Origin: Planctomycetota bacterium
GTDB taxonomy: Bacteria > Planctomycetota > Phycisphaerae > WQYP01
NCBI GenBank assembly: GCA_021819825.1
Contig: JAKAEZ010000008.1
Span: 22,555-86,554 of the forward strand
DNA length: 64,000 nucleotides
Direction: 5' to 3'
The position numbers and the translations under genes were made by a program. Positions 26,688 to 37,488 of the stretch are shown here, piece after piece. Below the pieces are notes generated by a model, which did no database searches, was not told the DNA's origin, and worked only from the letters and a program-made list of their open reading frames with translations. Numbering within the stretch: position 1 is the first letter of the stretch; each line of letters opens with the position of its first letter.

Positions 26688-28721
26688 ATGTACAGCAAAA
26701 TGAACCGTGTGTTAACCGCGTTGATGCTTGTCGGCTTGGTAGCCGTTGGACTGTTGTTCTATAATTATTTCACATCCAACAATAATCCGGTGCTCGGGGA
26801 TGCGGCAACGGGAATAAAGGCCCCGGATTTTCCGGCTGATTACACATGGATTAACACGCCCGAACCATTAAGCTTTCAACATCAGTTGAAGGGGCAGGTG
26901 GTGCTGCTGGATTTTTGGACGTATGGGTGCATTAACTGCATTCACCTGATTCCAACGGAAGAGCGGCTTTTGCATCATTTTGCTAAAGAGCCTTTTGAGA
27001 TTATTGGTGTGGAAAGCGCCAAGTTCACCAATGAGGCCGTCGCCTCCCATGTGCGCGATGCCGTATTACGCTATGGCATAACCAATCCGGTAGTGGTCGA
27101 TCAAAACATGACCATTTGGAACATGTACGGCGTAAATGCGTGGCCGACATTGGTGCTGGTGGATGCGTCCGGCCATGAAGTTGGCTCGGTGGCCGGTGAA
27201 GCCGGCTACCATTCTTTGGAGCGGGTTATTGCAAAAACAATCGCGGCGGATCGTAAGGCCGGCACGCTGGCGGCACATGGGCTGAATCTGCCTGTGCAAC
27301 ACACGCTGGTGTCCGCCAGCGGGCTGCTGTTTCCAGGAAAAATCATTGCGGATAAAAAAATTCGCCGCCTGTTTATAGCAGATACCGGGCACAATCGAAT
27401 TGTCGAAACCTCCTGGCCTGATGCACTGGGCCACTGCAAGCTTGTCGCAATATACGGTAATGGCCAATCCGGACATGTGGATGGCCCCGCCAAACAAGCG
27501 GAGTTTGACGCCCCCCAGGGGATCGCGGTGAATGGCGGAGCGCTTTATGTCGCGGATACCATGGGGGAATATATCCGCAAGATTAATTTAAAAACCGGTA
27601 ACGTCTCAACGGTGCTGGGAAACGGACACGAGGTTTACGATACCACCGGCGGCGGCGTGGGAACGCAGCAGGGAATTAATTCTCCATGGGATTTGGCAGC
27701 CCGCGGCCACACACTTTACATTGCAATGGCCGGTGAGCATCAGCTCTGGAGTGAAAATCTGCTCACGCATCGGGCCTCGGCTATAGCGGGTACCGGCGGC
27801 GAAGGACTGCAAGACGGCCCAGCCGACCAGGCGATGCTCGCCCAACCTTCAGGCCTAGCGCTGGACGGTAATATTCTTTATTTTGCCGACAGTGAAAATA
27901 GCGCCGTTCGCGGCTTAAATCTGAAAACCAGGAAAGTGTTTACCGTCATCGGCCACGGATTGTTTGATTTTGGCGACAAAAATGGCGGGGCGGACACCGC
28001 ACTGCTGCAACATGATTTAGGCGTGGCAATGCTGGGTGACAATATTCTTGTGGCCGATACTTACAATGACAAATTGCGGCTAATTAACCCAGTGACTCGG
28101 ATGGTTTCAACCTATGCCGGCGACGGTAAACCCGGAACCGGTAGACCCGGCGGTCCGTTGAAACTTAATGAACCGGGCGGCCTGAACGTCTCCGGACATG
28201 ATATTTTTATCGCCGATACCAACAACCAGCGCATTGTGGAAATGAATACTGTAACCAAAACTTGGCACCAGTTGGTTATCAGCGGCTTAGGGCCGCCGCG
28301 GGCACCGGTACAGATAGCGTCACGCGTGAAATCTACTGTCGGCGAAGCAGCCATGGCCGTGCGGGTAGATCCCGCTAAAACACTTACGCTGCAATTTAAT
28401 CCAAAGCTGCCTCCCTTAACGCACTTAACTCCGGATATTCCGATTAGTTTGCGCATCACCAGCGGCTCGCATGTTATCGCGGAAGAATCCGTTAACGCCC
28501 ACGGCAAGATTCCTGTGGACTTCGCCATCACGCCGGCCACGTTGGCGATGGCAAAAGCGGCCGGGCTTTTACCTTGGCAGATTAAAATATATTACGCCTA
28601 CTGCACCGATGGCGCGCAGGGGCTGTGCGTACCGGCAGCGCAAGCGGCGGTATTAAAAGTTACAATGGCCAATGGCGGGCAATCATTGCTGACATTGCCT
28701 GAAAGTACGCCACGGCAATAG
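26688..28721 (+). CDS. Membrane-anchored thioredoxin-like protein with NHL repeats
   Basis: About 677 residues are read from the ATG at 26688 (AGGA about 10 nt upstream); a TTG at 26670 is the alternative. One N-terminal helix (VLTALMLVGLVAVGLLFYNYF) anchors it. A thioredoxin-fold domain (about 45-200) has a CxxC-like 'YGCINCIHL' and the cis-Pro region 'VNAWPTLVLVD'. About six NHL beta-propeller blades follow ('IRRLFIADTGHNRIVE', 'PQGIAVNGGALYVADTMGEY', 'GGLNVSGHDIFIADTNNQR'). The layout is that of NHLRC2-type proteins. Likely periplasmic and redox-linked, with the propeller as a binding platform. The C-terminal 130 residues look like a DsbD-alpha-type fold. The next gene begins 21 nt later. 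Confidence 0.85.
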   Translation: MYSKMNRVLTALMLVGLVAVGLLFYNYFTSNNNPVLGDAATGIKAPDFPADYTWINTPEPLSFQHQLKGQVVLLDFWTYGCINCIHLIPTEERLLHHFAKEPFEIIGVESAKFTNEAVASHVRDAVLRYGITNPVVVDQNMTIWNMYGVNAWPTLVLVDASGHEVGSVAGEAGYHSLERVIAKTIAADRKAGTLAAHGLNLPVQHTLVSASGLLFPGKIIADKKIRRLFIADTGHNRIVETSWPDALGHCKLVAIYGNGQSGHVDGPAKQAEFDAPQGIAVNGGALYVADTMGEYIRKINLKTGNVSTVLGNGHEVYDTTGGGVGTQQGINSPWDLAARGHTLYIAMAGEHQLWSENLLTHRASAIAGTGGEGLQDGPADQAMLAQPSGLALDGNILYFADSENSAVRGLNLKTRKVFTVIGHGLFDFGDKNGGADTALLQHDLGVAMLGDNILVADTYNDKLRLINPVTRMVSTYAGDGKPGTGRPGGPLKLNEPGGLNVSGHDIFIADTNNQRIVEMNTVTKTWHQLVISGLGPPRAPVQIASRVKSTVGEAAMAVRVDPAKTLTLQFNPKLPPLTHLTPDIPISLRITSGSHVIAEESVNAHGKIPVDFAITPATLAMAKAAGLLPWQIKIYYAYCTDGAQGLCVPAAQAAVLKVTMANGGQSLLTLPESTPRQ

Positions 28722-28742
28722 AGATAGGCGATAGGAAAGAAC

Positions 28743-28970
28743 ATGAAGTTTACATGTAATATCGATGCGAAGGGAGCTAGAGTGCGGGGAATCTCCGGCA
28801 CGATTTTGATGGGGCTGGCGATTCTGTCGGCACTGGCAGTCTGGTTGACTGGTTGGAACTGGCTTTGGTGGGCCACCGCAGGTTGCGCCTTGGGCGGCGC
28901 GGCGCAGCTTTTTGAAGCGGCCAATGGCTGGTGCGTGTTGCGCGCGATGGGATACAAAACCAAAATTTAG
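28743..28970 (+). CDS. Small membrane protein, DUF2892-like
   Basis: The 75-residue protein has two closely spaced hydrophobic helices ('GTILMGLAILSALAVWLTG' and 'WLWWATAGCALGGAAQLFE') and begins MKFTCNIDAKGARVRGISG. This matches the YgaP/DUF2892 type of inner-membrane protein, often linked to rhodanese or thioredoxin genes. An AGGA site lies 6-9 nt upstream. It follows the thioredoxin/NHL gene by 21 nt, so co-transcription and a role in envelope sulfur or redox chemistry are likely but unproven. Confidence 0.7.
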   Translation: MKFTCNIDAKGARVRGISGTILMGLAILSALAVWLTGWNWLWWATAGCALGGAAQLFEAANGWCVLRAMGYKTKI

Positions 28971-29198
28971 CGCATTTTCCATACGCCCGGGAATCAGGCA
29001 TTATCGCGGTGCGGCAGGCAGCAAAATCAGGTTATCAGTTGCGGGATATTTTGATCGCAGGTTCCACCGTCGGCAGAGTCGGCGGTTTTGTGAATCCTGC
29101 CCGCAACACTTCCGACCGCAACTTATAACCGGTAACCTATCGCCCTACCCCGTTGCCCCATCCTGTTTTCCCCATCCCACGGCAACTGTCATTAACAA

Positions 29199-29207
29199 TG
29201 CTATAAT
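29199..29207 (+). promoter_or_regulatory. Extended -10 promoter of uvrB
   Basis: TGCTATAAT is a perfect extended -10 (TGn + TATAAT) without a clear -35. Transcription would start near 29214, which excludes the upstream TTG at 29211 as a start and supports translation from ATG 29238 with a leader of about 24 nt. Confidence 0.6.
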
Positions 29208-29237
29208 GCCTTGCGAATAATCTTTTGGAAATGCGCT

Positions 29238-31388
29238 ATGGCCGTGCAGGAATATAAAATCGAAAGTCCCTTTAAGCCCACCGGCGATCAGCCGCAGGCC
29301 ATTGACAAAATTTCCCAAGCGTTTTCCGCCGGGGAAAAATATCAGGTTCTCATGGGCGTGACCGGCTCCGGGAAAACTTTTACCATGGCCCATGTCGCTG
29401 CGCGGCTCAACCGCCCCGTGCTGGTGATCAGTCATAACAAAACGTTGGCCGCACAACTCTATGAAGAATTTCGCGAGCTTCTGCCCCACAATGCCGTCAA
29501 TTATTTTGTCAGCTACTATGACTACTATCAACCCGAGGCCTACATTCCCCAACGCGATATTTACATTGAAAAAGACGCGGCCCGTAATGATGATCTGGAC
29601 CGCTTGCGGCTGGCTACCACCAGTGCCCTGATAAGCCGAAGAGATGTGATGGTGGTAGCCTCCGTCAGTTGCATCTTCGGTCTTGGTTCGCCGGAGCAAT
29701 ATAAAAAGAAGGTGATCTCCCTGCAGCGCGGGGCCGCCATGGGCCGGGAAGAACTTCTGCGGGCACTGATAGACGTGCAGTATGAACGCAATGACATTGA
29801 ATTTAAGCGCGGGACATTCCGCGTGCGCGGCGACGTGATTGAAATATTTCCGGCGTATGAAATAACCGCATTGCGTGTGGAAATGTTCGGCGATGACATT
29901 GAATCGATCTGGCATATTCACCCCGTCAGCGGGGAGCGGCTGACGGAGGAAACCACCGCGTTTGTCTTTCCCGCCAAACATTATGTCGCTGATGACAGCA
30001 CGATGGTGCGTGCCGTTCACGATATTCAGCAGGAACTTGAACAGCGATGCCGGGAACTGCGGCAGCAGGGAAAACTCCTGGAAGCCCAGCGCCTCTTTGC
30101 CCGCACCAAATATGATATGGAAATGATGCTGGAGGCCGGGTTCTGTCAGGGAATCGAGAATTATTCCCGCCATATTTCCGGTTCAGCGCCGGGATCCAAG
30201 CCCTCAACGCTGGTTGATTATTTTCCTAAAGATTACATCCTGATGATCGACGAATCGCATGTGACTATTCCGCAGATCAACGCGATGTATTCCGCCGATC
30301 GCCACCGCAAAGAAGTGCTGGTAGAACATGGATTCCGTTTACCGTCGGCCCTGGACAACCGCCCGATGCGCTTTGAAGAATTTGCGGGCATGTGGAACCA
30401 GGTGCTGTTTGTATCCGCCACGCCGGCCAAATACGAGTTGGAACTCACCGGCGGGGAAGTGGTGGAACAGATTATTCGGCCCACCGGCCTGATTGATCCG
30501 GTTATTGAAGTGCGGCCCGCACAGGGACAAGTGGCCGATTTACTGGAAGAAGCAAAACTTCGTGCCCAACATGGCCAGCGGACGCTGGTGACAACACTGA
30601 CCAAGCGACTGGCCGAGGATTTATCACACTATCTGGGCCAGGCGGGATTGCGCTGTAAATATTTACATAGCGAGATACAAACATTTGATCGTATTGATAT
30701 CCTTCGGGAATTACGTGAAGGCTCTTTTGACTGCCTGATCGGCGTGAATCTGCTGCGGGAAGGCTTGGATTTGCCGGAAGTTTCCATGGTGGCGATTATG
30801 GATGCGGACAAGCAGGGCTTTTTGCGTAGTGAGACATCACTGATTCAGATGATCGGACGTTGCGCGCGCAATGTGGACGCCAAGGTATTTTTATATGGCG
30901 ATAAAATTACTCCCGCCATGCAGCGGGCCATCGATGAAACAGCGCGGCGCCGCAAGATTCAGGAAGCGTGGAACACCGCCAACGGCATTACGCCGCAGAC
31001 GGTTCAGAAAGCCATCCGGCATGGCATTGAATTGGAACTTAAGGCCCGCCGCACTGCGCGGGAAATGCTCTCTGAATCTGAATCGGAATTTGATCAGCAG
31101 GAAATGATCCGCATGCTGGAAGAGGAAATGCTTACGGCCGCCAATAATCTGGAATTTGAAAAGGCCGCGGATTTGCGTGATCGGATCAAGGAACTGCAGG
31201 CTGCCGCACAGCCCCCTTCGGACGCAGCCCCGCAAGATTCTGCCCCGTTCACCGCCGACAAAGTTGCGGAACACCAACATGCTCTAGCGGCCGCCATTGA
31301 TGAAGGCATCGCCAATCGCCTGGCCAACCGCGCCACCGCCAAACCCCAACAGACCAAATTTAAGCGAGGACCTAAACGCCGGCATTAA
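29238..31388 (+). CDS. uvrB: UvrABC excinuclease subunit B
   Basis: About 716 residues are read from the ATG at 29238, placed by GGAA upstream and by the promoter. UvrB verifies DNA damage after UvrA loading and recruits UvrC. Walker A is 'GVTGSGKTFTM'. The damage-clamping hairpin region is 'YFVSYYDYYQPEAYIP'. The DEAD-box equivalent is 'LMIDESH', helicase motif V is 'GVNLLREGLDLPEVS' and motif VI is 'QMIGRCARN'. The UvrC-binding UVR motif lies near the C-terminus ('MIRMLEEEMLTAANNLEFEK'). Length is slightly above E. coli UvrB because of a low-complexity basic tail. Confidence 0.97.
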   Translation: MAVQEYKIESPFKPTGDQPQAIDKISQAFSAGEKYQVLMGVTGSGKTFTMAHVAARLNRPVLVISHNKTLAAQLYEEFRELLPHNAVNYFVSYYDYYQPEAYIPQRDIYIEKDAARNDDLDRLRLATTSALISRRDVMVVASVSCIFGLGSPEQYKKKVISLQRGAAMGREELLRALIDVQYERNDIEFKRGTFRVRGDVIEIFPAYEITALRVEMFGDDIESIWHIHPVSGERLTEETTAFVFPAKHYVADDSTMVRAVHDIQQELEQRCRELRQQGKLLEAQRLFARTKYDMEMMLEAGFCQGIENYSRHISGSAPGSKPSTLVDYFPKDYILMIDESHVTIPQINAMYSADRHRKEVLVEHGFRLPSALDNRPMRFEEFAGMWNQVLFVSATPAKYELELTGGEVVEQIIRPTGLIDPVIEVRPAQGQVADLLEEAKLRAQHGQRTLVTTLTKRLAEDLSHYLGQAGLRCKYLHSEIQTFDRIDILRELREGSFDCLIGVNLLREGLDLPEVSMVAIMDADKQGFLRSETSLIQMIGRCARNVDAKVFLYGDKITPAMQRAIDETARRRKIQEAWNTANGITPQTVQKAIRHGIELELKARRTAREMLSESESEFDQQEMIRMLEEEMLTAANNLEFEKAADLRDRIKELQAAAQPPSDAAPQDSAPFTADKVAEHQHALAAAIDEGIANRLANRATAKPQQTKFKRGPKRRH

Positions 31389-31453
31389 CCGCGTGGCTCT
31401 CTTAGTGCCTTTTTATACGTAAAGGCGATCATATAACCAAAATTTAAAATTTA

Positions 31454-31492
31454 ACCTTGCAGATCTGCCACGTCATGGCAGAAATGCAAGGT
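31454..31492. repeat. Strong inverted repeat between uvrB and gyrB
   Basis: ACCTTGCA (31454-31461) pairs with TGCAAGGT (31485-31492), and inside it CTGCCA (31465-31470) pairs with TGGCAG (31476-31481) around a CGTCA loop. Small 3-nt internal loops separate the stems. No T tract follows, so a simple intrinsic terminator is unlikely. It could be an operator, a transcript-end structure or a mobile-element remnant, as it abuts a DUF4143 gene fragment. Confidence 0.6.
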
Positions 31493-31496
31493 AGAT

Positions 31497-31676
31497 TCTC
31501 CGTATCTGGCCAATGTTAAAAAACGTTTAACCCGATCTCCAAAGGTTTATGTCCGCGACAGTGGTATGGTGCATGCCCTGCTGGGCCTACGCGATGGGGA
31601 AGAGTTACTGGGCCATCCCATTTCCGGCTGGAGCTGGGAAGGGTTCCACTTGAAGTACCGCTGGGAAAAATGCTGA
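31497..31676 (+). pseudogene. Fragment of an AAA ATPase with DUF4143 domain
   Basis: A reading frame without a start encodes 'SPYLANVKKRLTRSPKVY', then 'VRDSGMVHALLGLRDGEEL' and 'LGHPISGWSWEGF', ending at TGA 31674-31676. This pattern (PPY..N..KRL.KSPKVYFRDTGLLHALLGI...GHP..G.SWEGF) is the well-known middle of the DUF4143 domain of ATPases often found in accessory regions. The ATPase domain and the rest of DUF4143 are missing, so only a decayed internal piece remains. The last nine codons before the stop look unrelated. Confidence 0.6.
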
Positions 31677-31770
31677 TTTTCAGGTATACTAAGGACTTGG
31701 ATTCCCGGCGAGGAAAGCGGAAAAATCGGGCTTATTTTAACGTATTTTGCCCTCCCTTATCCCGCCATAA

Positions 31771-34350
<2,580 letters not shown>

Positions 34351-34370
34351 GTTGGCCGGGCGAGAACGAA

Positions 34371-34464
34371 GGAGTTAGGAGCTAGGAGTTACAAGCTAGA
34401 ATATTTTGGAAGCGCTGACGCTTCATAATCTTCTAACTTCTAACTTCTAACTTCCAGCTCCTGA
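34371..34464. repeat. Iterated GGAGTTA/TAACTTC inverted repeats between gyrB and the SpoIID-like gene
   Basis: The left side (34371-34400) is built from units like GGAGTTA, GGAGCTA, GGAGTTA, AAGCTAGAA. The right side (34431-34464) is built from TTCTAAC repeated three times then TTCCAGCTCC, largely the reverse complement of the left. Between them is a perfect hairpin GAAGCG-CTGA-CGCTTC (34409-34424). The whole can fold into a long stem and lies between convergent genes, so it may end transcription from both sides. The 7-bp iteration suggests slippage-driven growth. Confidence 0.65.
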
Positions 34465-34472
34465 TCAAATCC

Positions 34473-35714
34473 TTACCATTCCTTGTGAATCCAAGAGTGC
34501 GGATAATAGGTTTGCAAAATCGATCTCGCCCGCCAGCCGCGCTGGGCCAGCGTCTGTGCCCCCCACTGCGATAATCCGATGCCATGGCCAAAACCATGCC
34601 CATCCACGAGTTGAATATTATTGCCATCGCGTTGAATCACAAAAAAACTGCTCGGTGGTGCCGGCACGGTCCGCATCGGATCCAGCGCCAGAGCCAGCCG
34701 GAATTCCTCCGCTCGCATTTTTCCGACATGTCCCGCAACATCCCTAAGCGTAATAATCATGGGCCGGCGGGTAATTGGATTTCGCTGGGTAATGCGCACT
34801 GACACAATAGGCCCGAGTTCCGCGAGATACGGCAGATCATTTTTCTGGCCCCACCAGGTCACGGCCTGCGTAATTTGTCGCAGGCTGAACGTCATGGTCG
34901 GCCAGGTAAATTCCGGGCAGTTCGCATCCAGCGTGCCAAACAGCCGGTTGACCAGAGGCGGTACGGAAGCATCGCCCCAGGCGTCGGCAGCGCTTTGTGA
35001 AGCTCCCCCATTACAAGCTGAATAAAAGGCGCAGAACAAGCCGATTTCCTGGTTGTCCCGTGTTTCCATAATATCGCCGGTGGTAGCCCGCACGGCATTC
35101 CAAGCACGCGGCGTTTCAGCATTTTTCCCGCCGTACACCTGAGAATTTTGACCGCCCGTAACATCCCAGGCGTGGGTGCGGCCAAAGGTCTCTATCTGAT
35201 AAAGCGCATACGTTCGCGCGGCGATGGCCTGCGCCCGATACGTGGCGGGCAGCCAACTGCGATACAATTCGCGCGAAAGCACGCCCGCCAGATAACTTTC
35301 AATAGGCAAACTATTGATGGCGGCGTATTTCCCATCCGACAGATGCATAATTTGAACGGTCCCGCGATACAGATGAGCATTAATGTAGGGCGGCGTGACG
35401 GATTCCTGCGTAATGCGCACACGAATCCATGGCTCTTGCATCCACGACGCTAAATGAATAATGCCCGGATATAATGGCCCGAGAATTTTCGGTTTTGGCA
35501 AAATAGTCGGCACAGCGGGAAATGCCGGCGGCATCACGGGAGATATCGCAATGGGTGCCGGGGGCGGAGTCAACGAACTGACACTGGGCGGCGGCGGGAC
35601 TGCGTTATAGGACATTGTCGTTGGCGCGGTCTGGCAACCGCATAACATCAGGCCCGTCAACATGACTGCGATTGAAAGAACAAAACGTGGTAAGCGACGT
35701 GCGATACGGATCAT
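34473..35714 (-). CDS. SpoIID/LytB-domain lipoprotein
   Basis: The 413-residue envelope protein starts MIRIARRLPRFVLS and has a probable lipobox (LMLCGC, near residue 27) followed by a Pro-rich linker. The SpoIID domain is recognisable: 'INSLPIESYLAGVLSRELY', 'YRAQAIAARTYALYQIE' and, near the end, 'DGHGFGHGIGLSQWGAQTLA'. SpoIID proteins are lytic transglycosylases that cut denuded peptidoglycan; LytB relatives stimulate amidases. In non-sporulating bacteria these proteins act in cell-wall remodelling. The key Glu of SpoIID is present in 'PIESYLAGVL'. It stands alone on the minus strand, convergent with gyrB. Confidence 0.87.
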   Translation of the reverse strand: MIRIARRLPRFVLSIAVMLTGLMLCGCQTAPTTMSYNAVPPPPSVSSLTPPPAPIAISPVMPPAFPAVPTILPKPKILGPLYPGIIHLASWMQEPWIRVRITQESVTPPYINAHLYRGTVQIMHLSDGKYAAINSLPIESYLAGVLSRELYRSWLPATYRAQAIAARTYALYQIETFGRTHAWDVTGGQNSQVYGGKNAETPRAWNAVRATTGDIMETRDNQEIGLFCAFYSACNGGASQSAADAWGDASVPPLVNRLFGTLDANCPEFTWPTMTFSLRQITQAVTWWGQKNDLPYLAELGPIVSVRITQRNPITRRPMIITLRDVAGHVGKMRAEEFRLALALDPMRTVPAPPSSFFVIQRDGNNIQLVDGHGFGHGIGLSQWGAQTLAQRGWRARSILQTYYPHSWIHKEW

Positions 35715-35827
35715 CCATGACCCCTTTGCAGTAAGATGCGTTTACGCTTTGTTATTTTTTCCACAATGCCTTGCATTGCAACCCGCCGAGGCTCGCATTG
35801 CCGGATCAAGCTTGCCGGCGGGACGTT

Positions 35828-36757
35828 TTACTCAACGCGGCGTAGAGCCAGCCCGAACTCCGTGAGCTTCTGCTTAACTTCTTCCAAGCTGGTCTGACCG
35901 AAGTTTTTCACACCCATGAGTTCCGCTTCAGTGCGGCTGGCCAGATCCCCCAGTGTGTTGATGCCCAAACGTTGCAAAGCCTTGCTGGCGCGAACAGAAA
36001 GATCCATTTCCGTTACCAGTTTATTCAATACTGCCTCAGGAACCTTGGCAGCCACCTGCTTAATAAGTTCCTGTCGCTGCTGCTGCCGGGCTTCATCCAC
36101 GGCCTGCCCCAGTCGCAGACCTTTCTTGGAAAGCATTTCCCGGATTTCATCCAGGCTGGTTTCTCCAAAATTTTTGTAGCTGATAAGTTCCGCCTCACTG
36201 GTACGCACCAGATCGCCCAGCGTACGGATATTCATTTTCTTCAGGCAGTTGCGGGCACGCACGGAAAGCTCGAAATCAGTGGTGGGCAATTCCAGAAGCA
36301 TATTGCGCGGCAGAATGCGTTTATCAGAATCATCCTGCACTTCCATATACATTGAGCTGTCCACGTGTTCATAATACATGCGTCCATGCGGGTTATTGGG
36401 CTTTACGGACAGAAGGCGGTGCAGGCACTCTTCCGCTTCGTCATAATAACCGGCATCTTCATACAACACGGAAAGATTCAGCAGCACGCCTTCACGGGTT
36501 GGTTGATGCTGTGCCAACGATTCATAAATGGACAGCGACAATTCATCATCCCCGAGCAGATCAGCATAATAGGCCAGCTTGAATGCGACCTCGTCATTTT
36601 CCGGATCAGCCTGATGGGCTTCTTCCAGCTTCTCAGCCGCTTGCACGATATTGCCGGCGTGCGCCATCTTCATAGCCTGCTCAAAAAGAGACTTGGCCTT
36701 GCCCGCGTCGCGCGGCATGGGTGTAGTTACGATTGGGGCTGCGGTTGTGGTCGTCAT
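35828..36757 (-). CDS. TPR protein with two RNA polymerase alpha C-terminal domains
   Basis: The 309-residue cytoplasmic protein has no RpoA N-terminal (assembly) domain. Residues about 15-130 are tetratricopeptide repeats ('AKSLFEQAMKMAHAGNIVQA', 'YYDEAEECLHRLLSVKPNNP'). Two alpha-CTD folds follow, at about 155-215 and 243-305. The first has 'LSVRARNCLKKMNIRTLGDL' and 'NFGETSLDEI', keeping residues equivalent to E. coli alpha Arg265, Asn268 and Cys269, which touch UP-element DNA. The second has 'LSVRASKALQRLGINTLGDL' and keeps only the Arg. This could bind promoter DNA or transcription factors in place of alpha. A perfect inverted repeat lies 54-74 nt upstream. Confidence 0.85.
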   Translation of the reverse strand: MTTTTAAPIVTTPMPRDAGKAKSLFEQAMKMAHAGNIVQAAEKLEEAHQADPENDEVAFKLAYYADLLGDDELSLSIYESLAQHQPTREGVLLNLSVLYEDAGYYDEAEECLHRLLSVKPNNPHGRMYYEHVDSSMYMEVQDDSDKRILPRNMLLELPTTDFELSVRARNCLKKMNIRTLGDLVRTSEAELISYKNFGETSLDEIREMLSKKGLRLGQAVDEARQQQRQELIKQVAAKVPEAVLNKLVTEMDLSVRASKALQRLGINTLGDLASRTEAELMGVKNFGQTSLEEVKQKLTEFGLALRRVE

Positions 36758-36810
36758 GTGTTAAACCCGATTTCCTCTGTTGTAACAATTCCAGCAACGT
36801 CATCAAGGCT

Positions 36811-36831
36811 CATGAAAGCATATCTTTCATG
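36811..36831. promoter_or_regulatory. 21-bp palindrome upstream of the TPR/alpha-CTD gene
   Basis: CATGAAAG (36811-36818) and CTTTCATG (36824-36831) are perfect 8-bp inverted repeats with a 5-bp spacer. The spacing of the half sites (13 bp centre to centre) would suit a dimeric regulator. No U tract follows, which argues against a terminator. It may be the operator of the gene starting at 36757. Confidence 0.5.
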
Positions 36832-37015
36832 CCATGATAAACCGTCAATAGTACCATTATCCCGCATAAATGACAACCACATCGCATGGGCACAAAATCG
36901 ACGCCAGCCGCGAGAGTTTTTACTCCCGGACGGCTAATGACCCAACACCGCGTTTCTAAACCGCTGACCGTCAATGATGCCGACTTCCGCCGCTTCAGCG
37001 AGATTCCGCCAGGCA

Positions 37016-37438
37016 CTACGTCTGACACGCGGCCCCGAATTTCAATTGCCATCGCTGGGACACATCGGCGCAGTCGCTTTTTGTGCGGGTAAGAGTCAAG
37101 GGGCCGTTAAGTTCATGCCCTCGCAAAATCCCGCGGATGGCATTTTCCTCAACGCGTTGAAGGTTCAATATGCCGCCGTCGACGTGCGTAACGTGGCCGC
37201 GGTCACCGGGGATTTGGCCCTGAAAGTCCAGATAGATCAGGCGGTGATCAGGGATCGCAATGGCGGGAATTGCTTGAAATTGGCGGCTCCAGGCAGCCGG
37301 GTCAAGGCGAATTTGCCATGTTGCCAGCAGCGGCCGATCAGGTAATTGCAGCAGTAAATCCCAGTGGATGTCAGTTTGACGGACATGCTTTAAAACCGCA
37401 AATCTGAAAACTTTTTCGTTGAAGTCTTGCCAAACCAT
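37016..37438 (-). CDS. LigD 3'-phosphoesterase-domain-like protein
   Basis: The 140-residue protein begins MVWQDFNEKVFRFAVLKHV. It has 'IHWDLLLQLPDRPLLATWQI', 'IPDHRLIYLDFQGQIPGDRG' and 'LNGPLTLTRT', close to the short stand-alone proteins related to the phosphoesterase domain of DNA ligase D. That domain trims 3' phosphate ends before non-homologous end joining and uses His and Asp residues, here likely in 'IHWDLLL' and 'IPDHRL'. Ku and the ligase/polymerase parts are not nearby, so a different role is possible. It is divergent from the lipoprotein gene at 37489. Confidence 0.6.
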   Translation of the reverse strand: MVWQDFNEKVFRFAVLKHVRQTDIHWDLLLQLPDRPLLATWQIRLDPAAWSRQFQAIPAIAIPDHRLIYLDFQGQIPGDRGHVTHVDGGILNLQRVEENAIRGILRGHELNGPLTLTRTKSDCADVSQRWQLKFGAACQT

Positions 37439-37488
37439 GGTTCAATGTTACCATCTTCTATGACAGAATACGGCAGGAGAACTATTTT

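Noticed and set aside
29145..30173. 342-codon minus-strand open frame
   Set aside because: It lies opposite uvrB, covering Walker A and the damage-clamp region of that gene; it is a shadow of a highly biased real gene.
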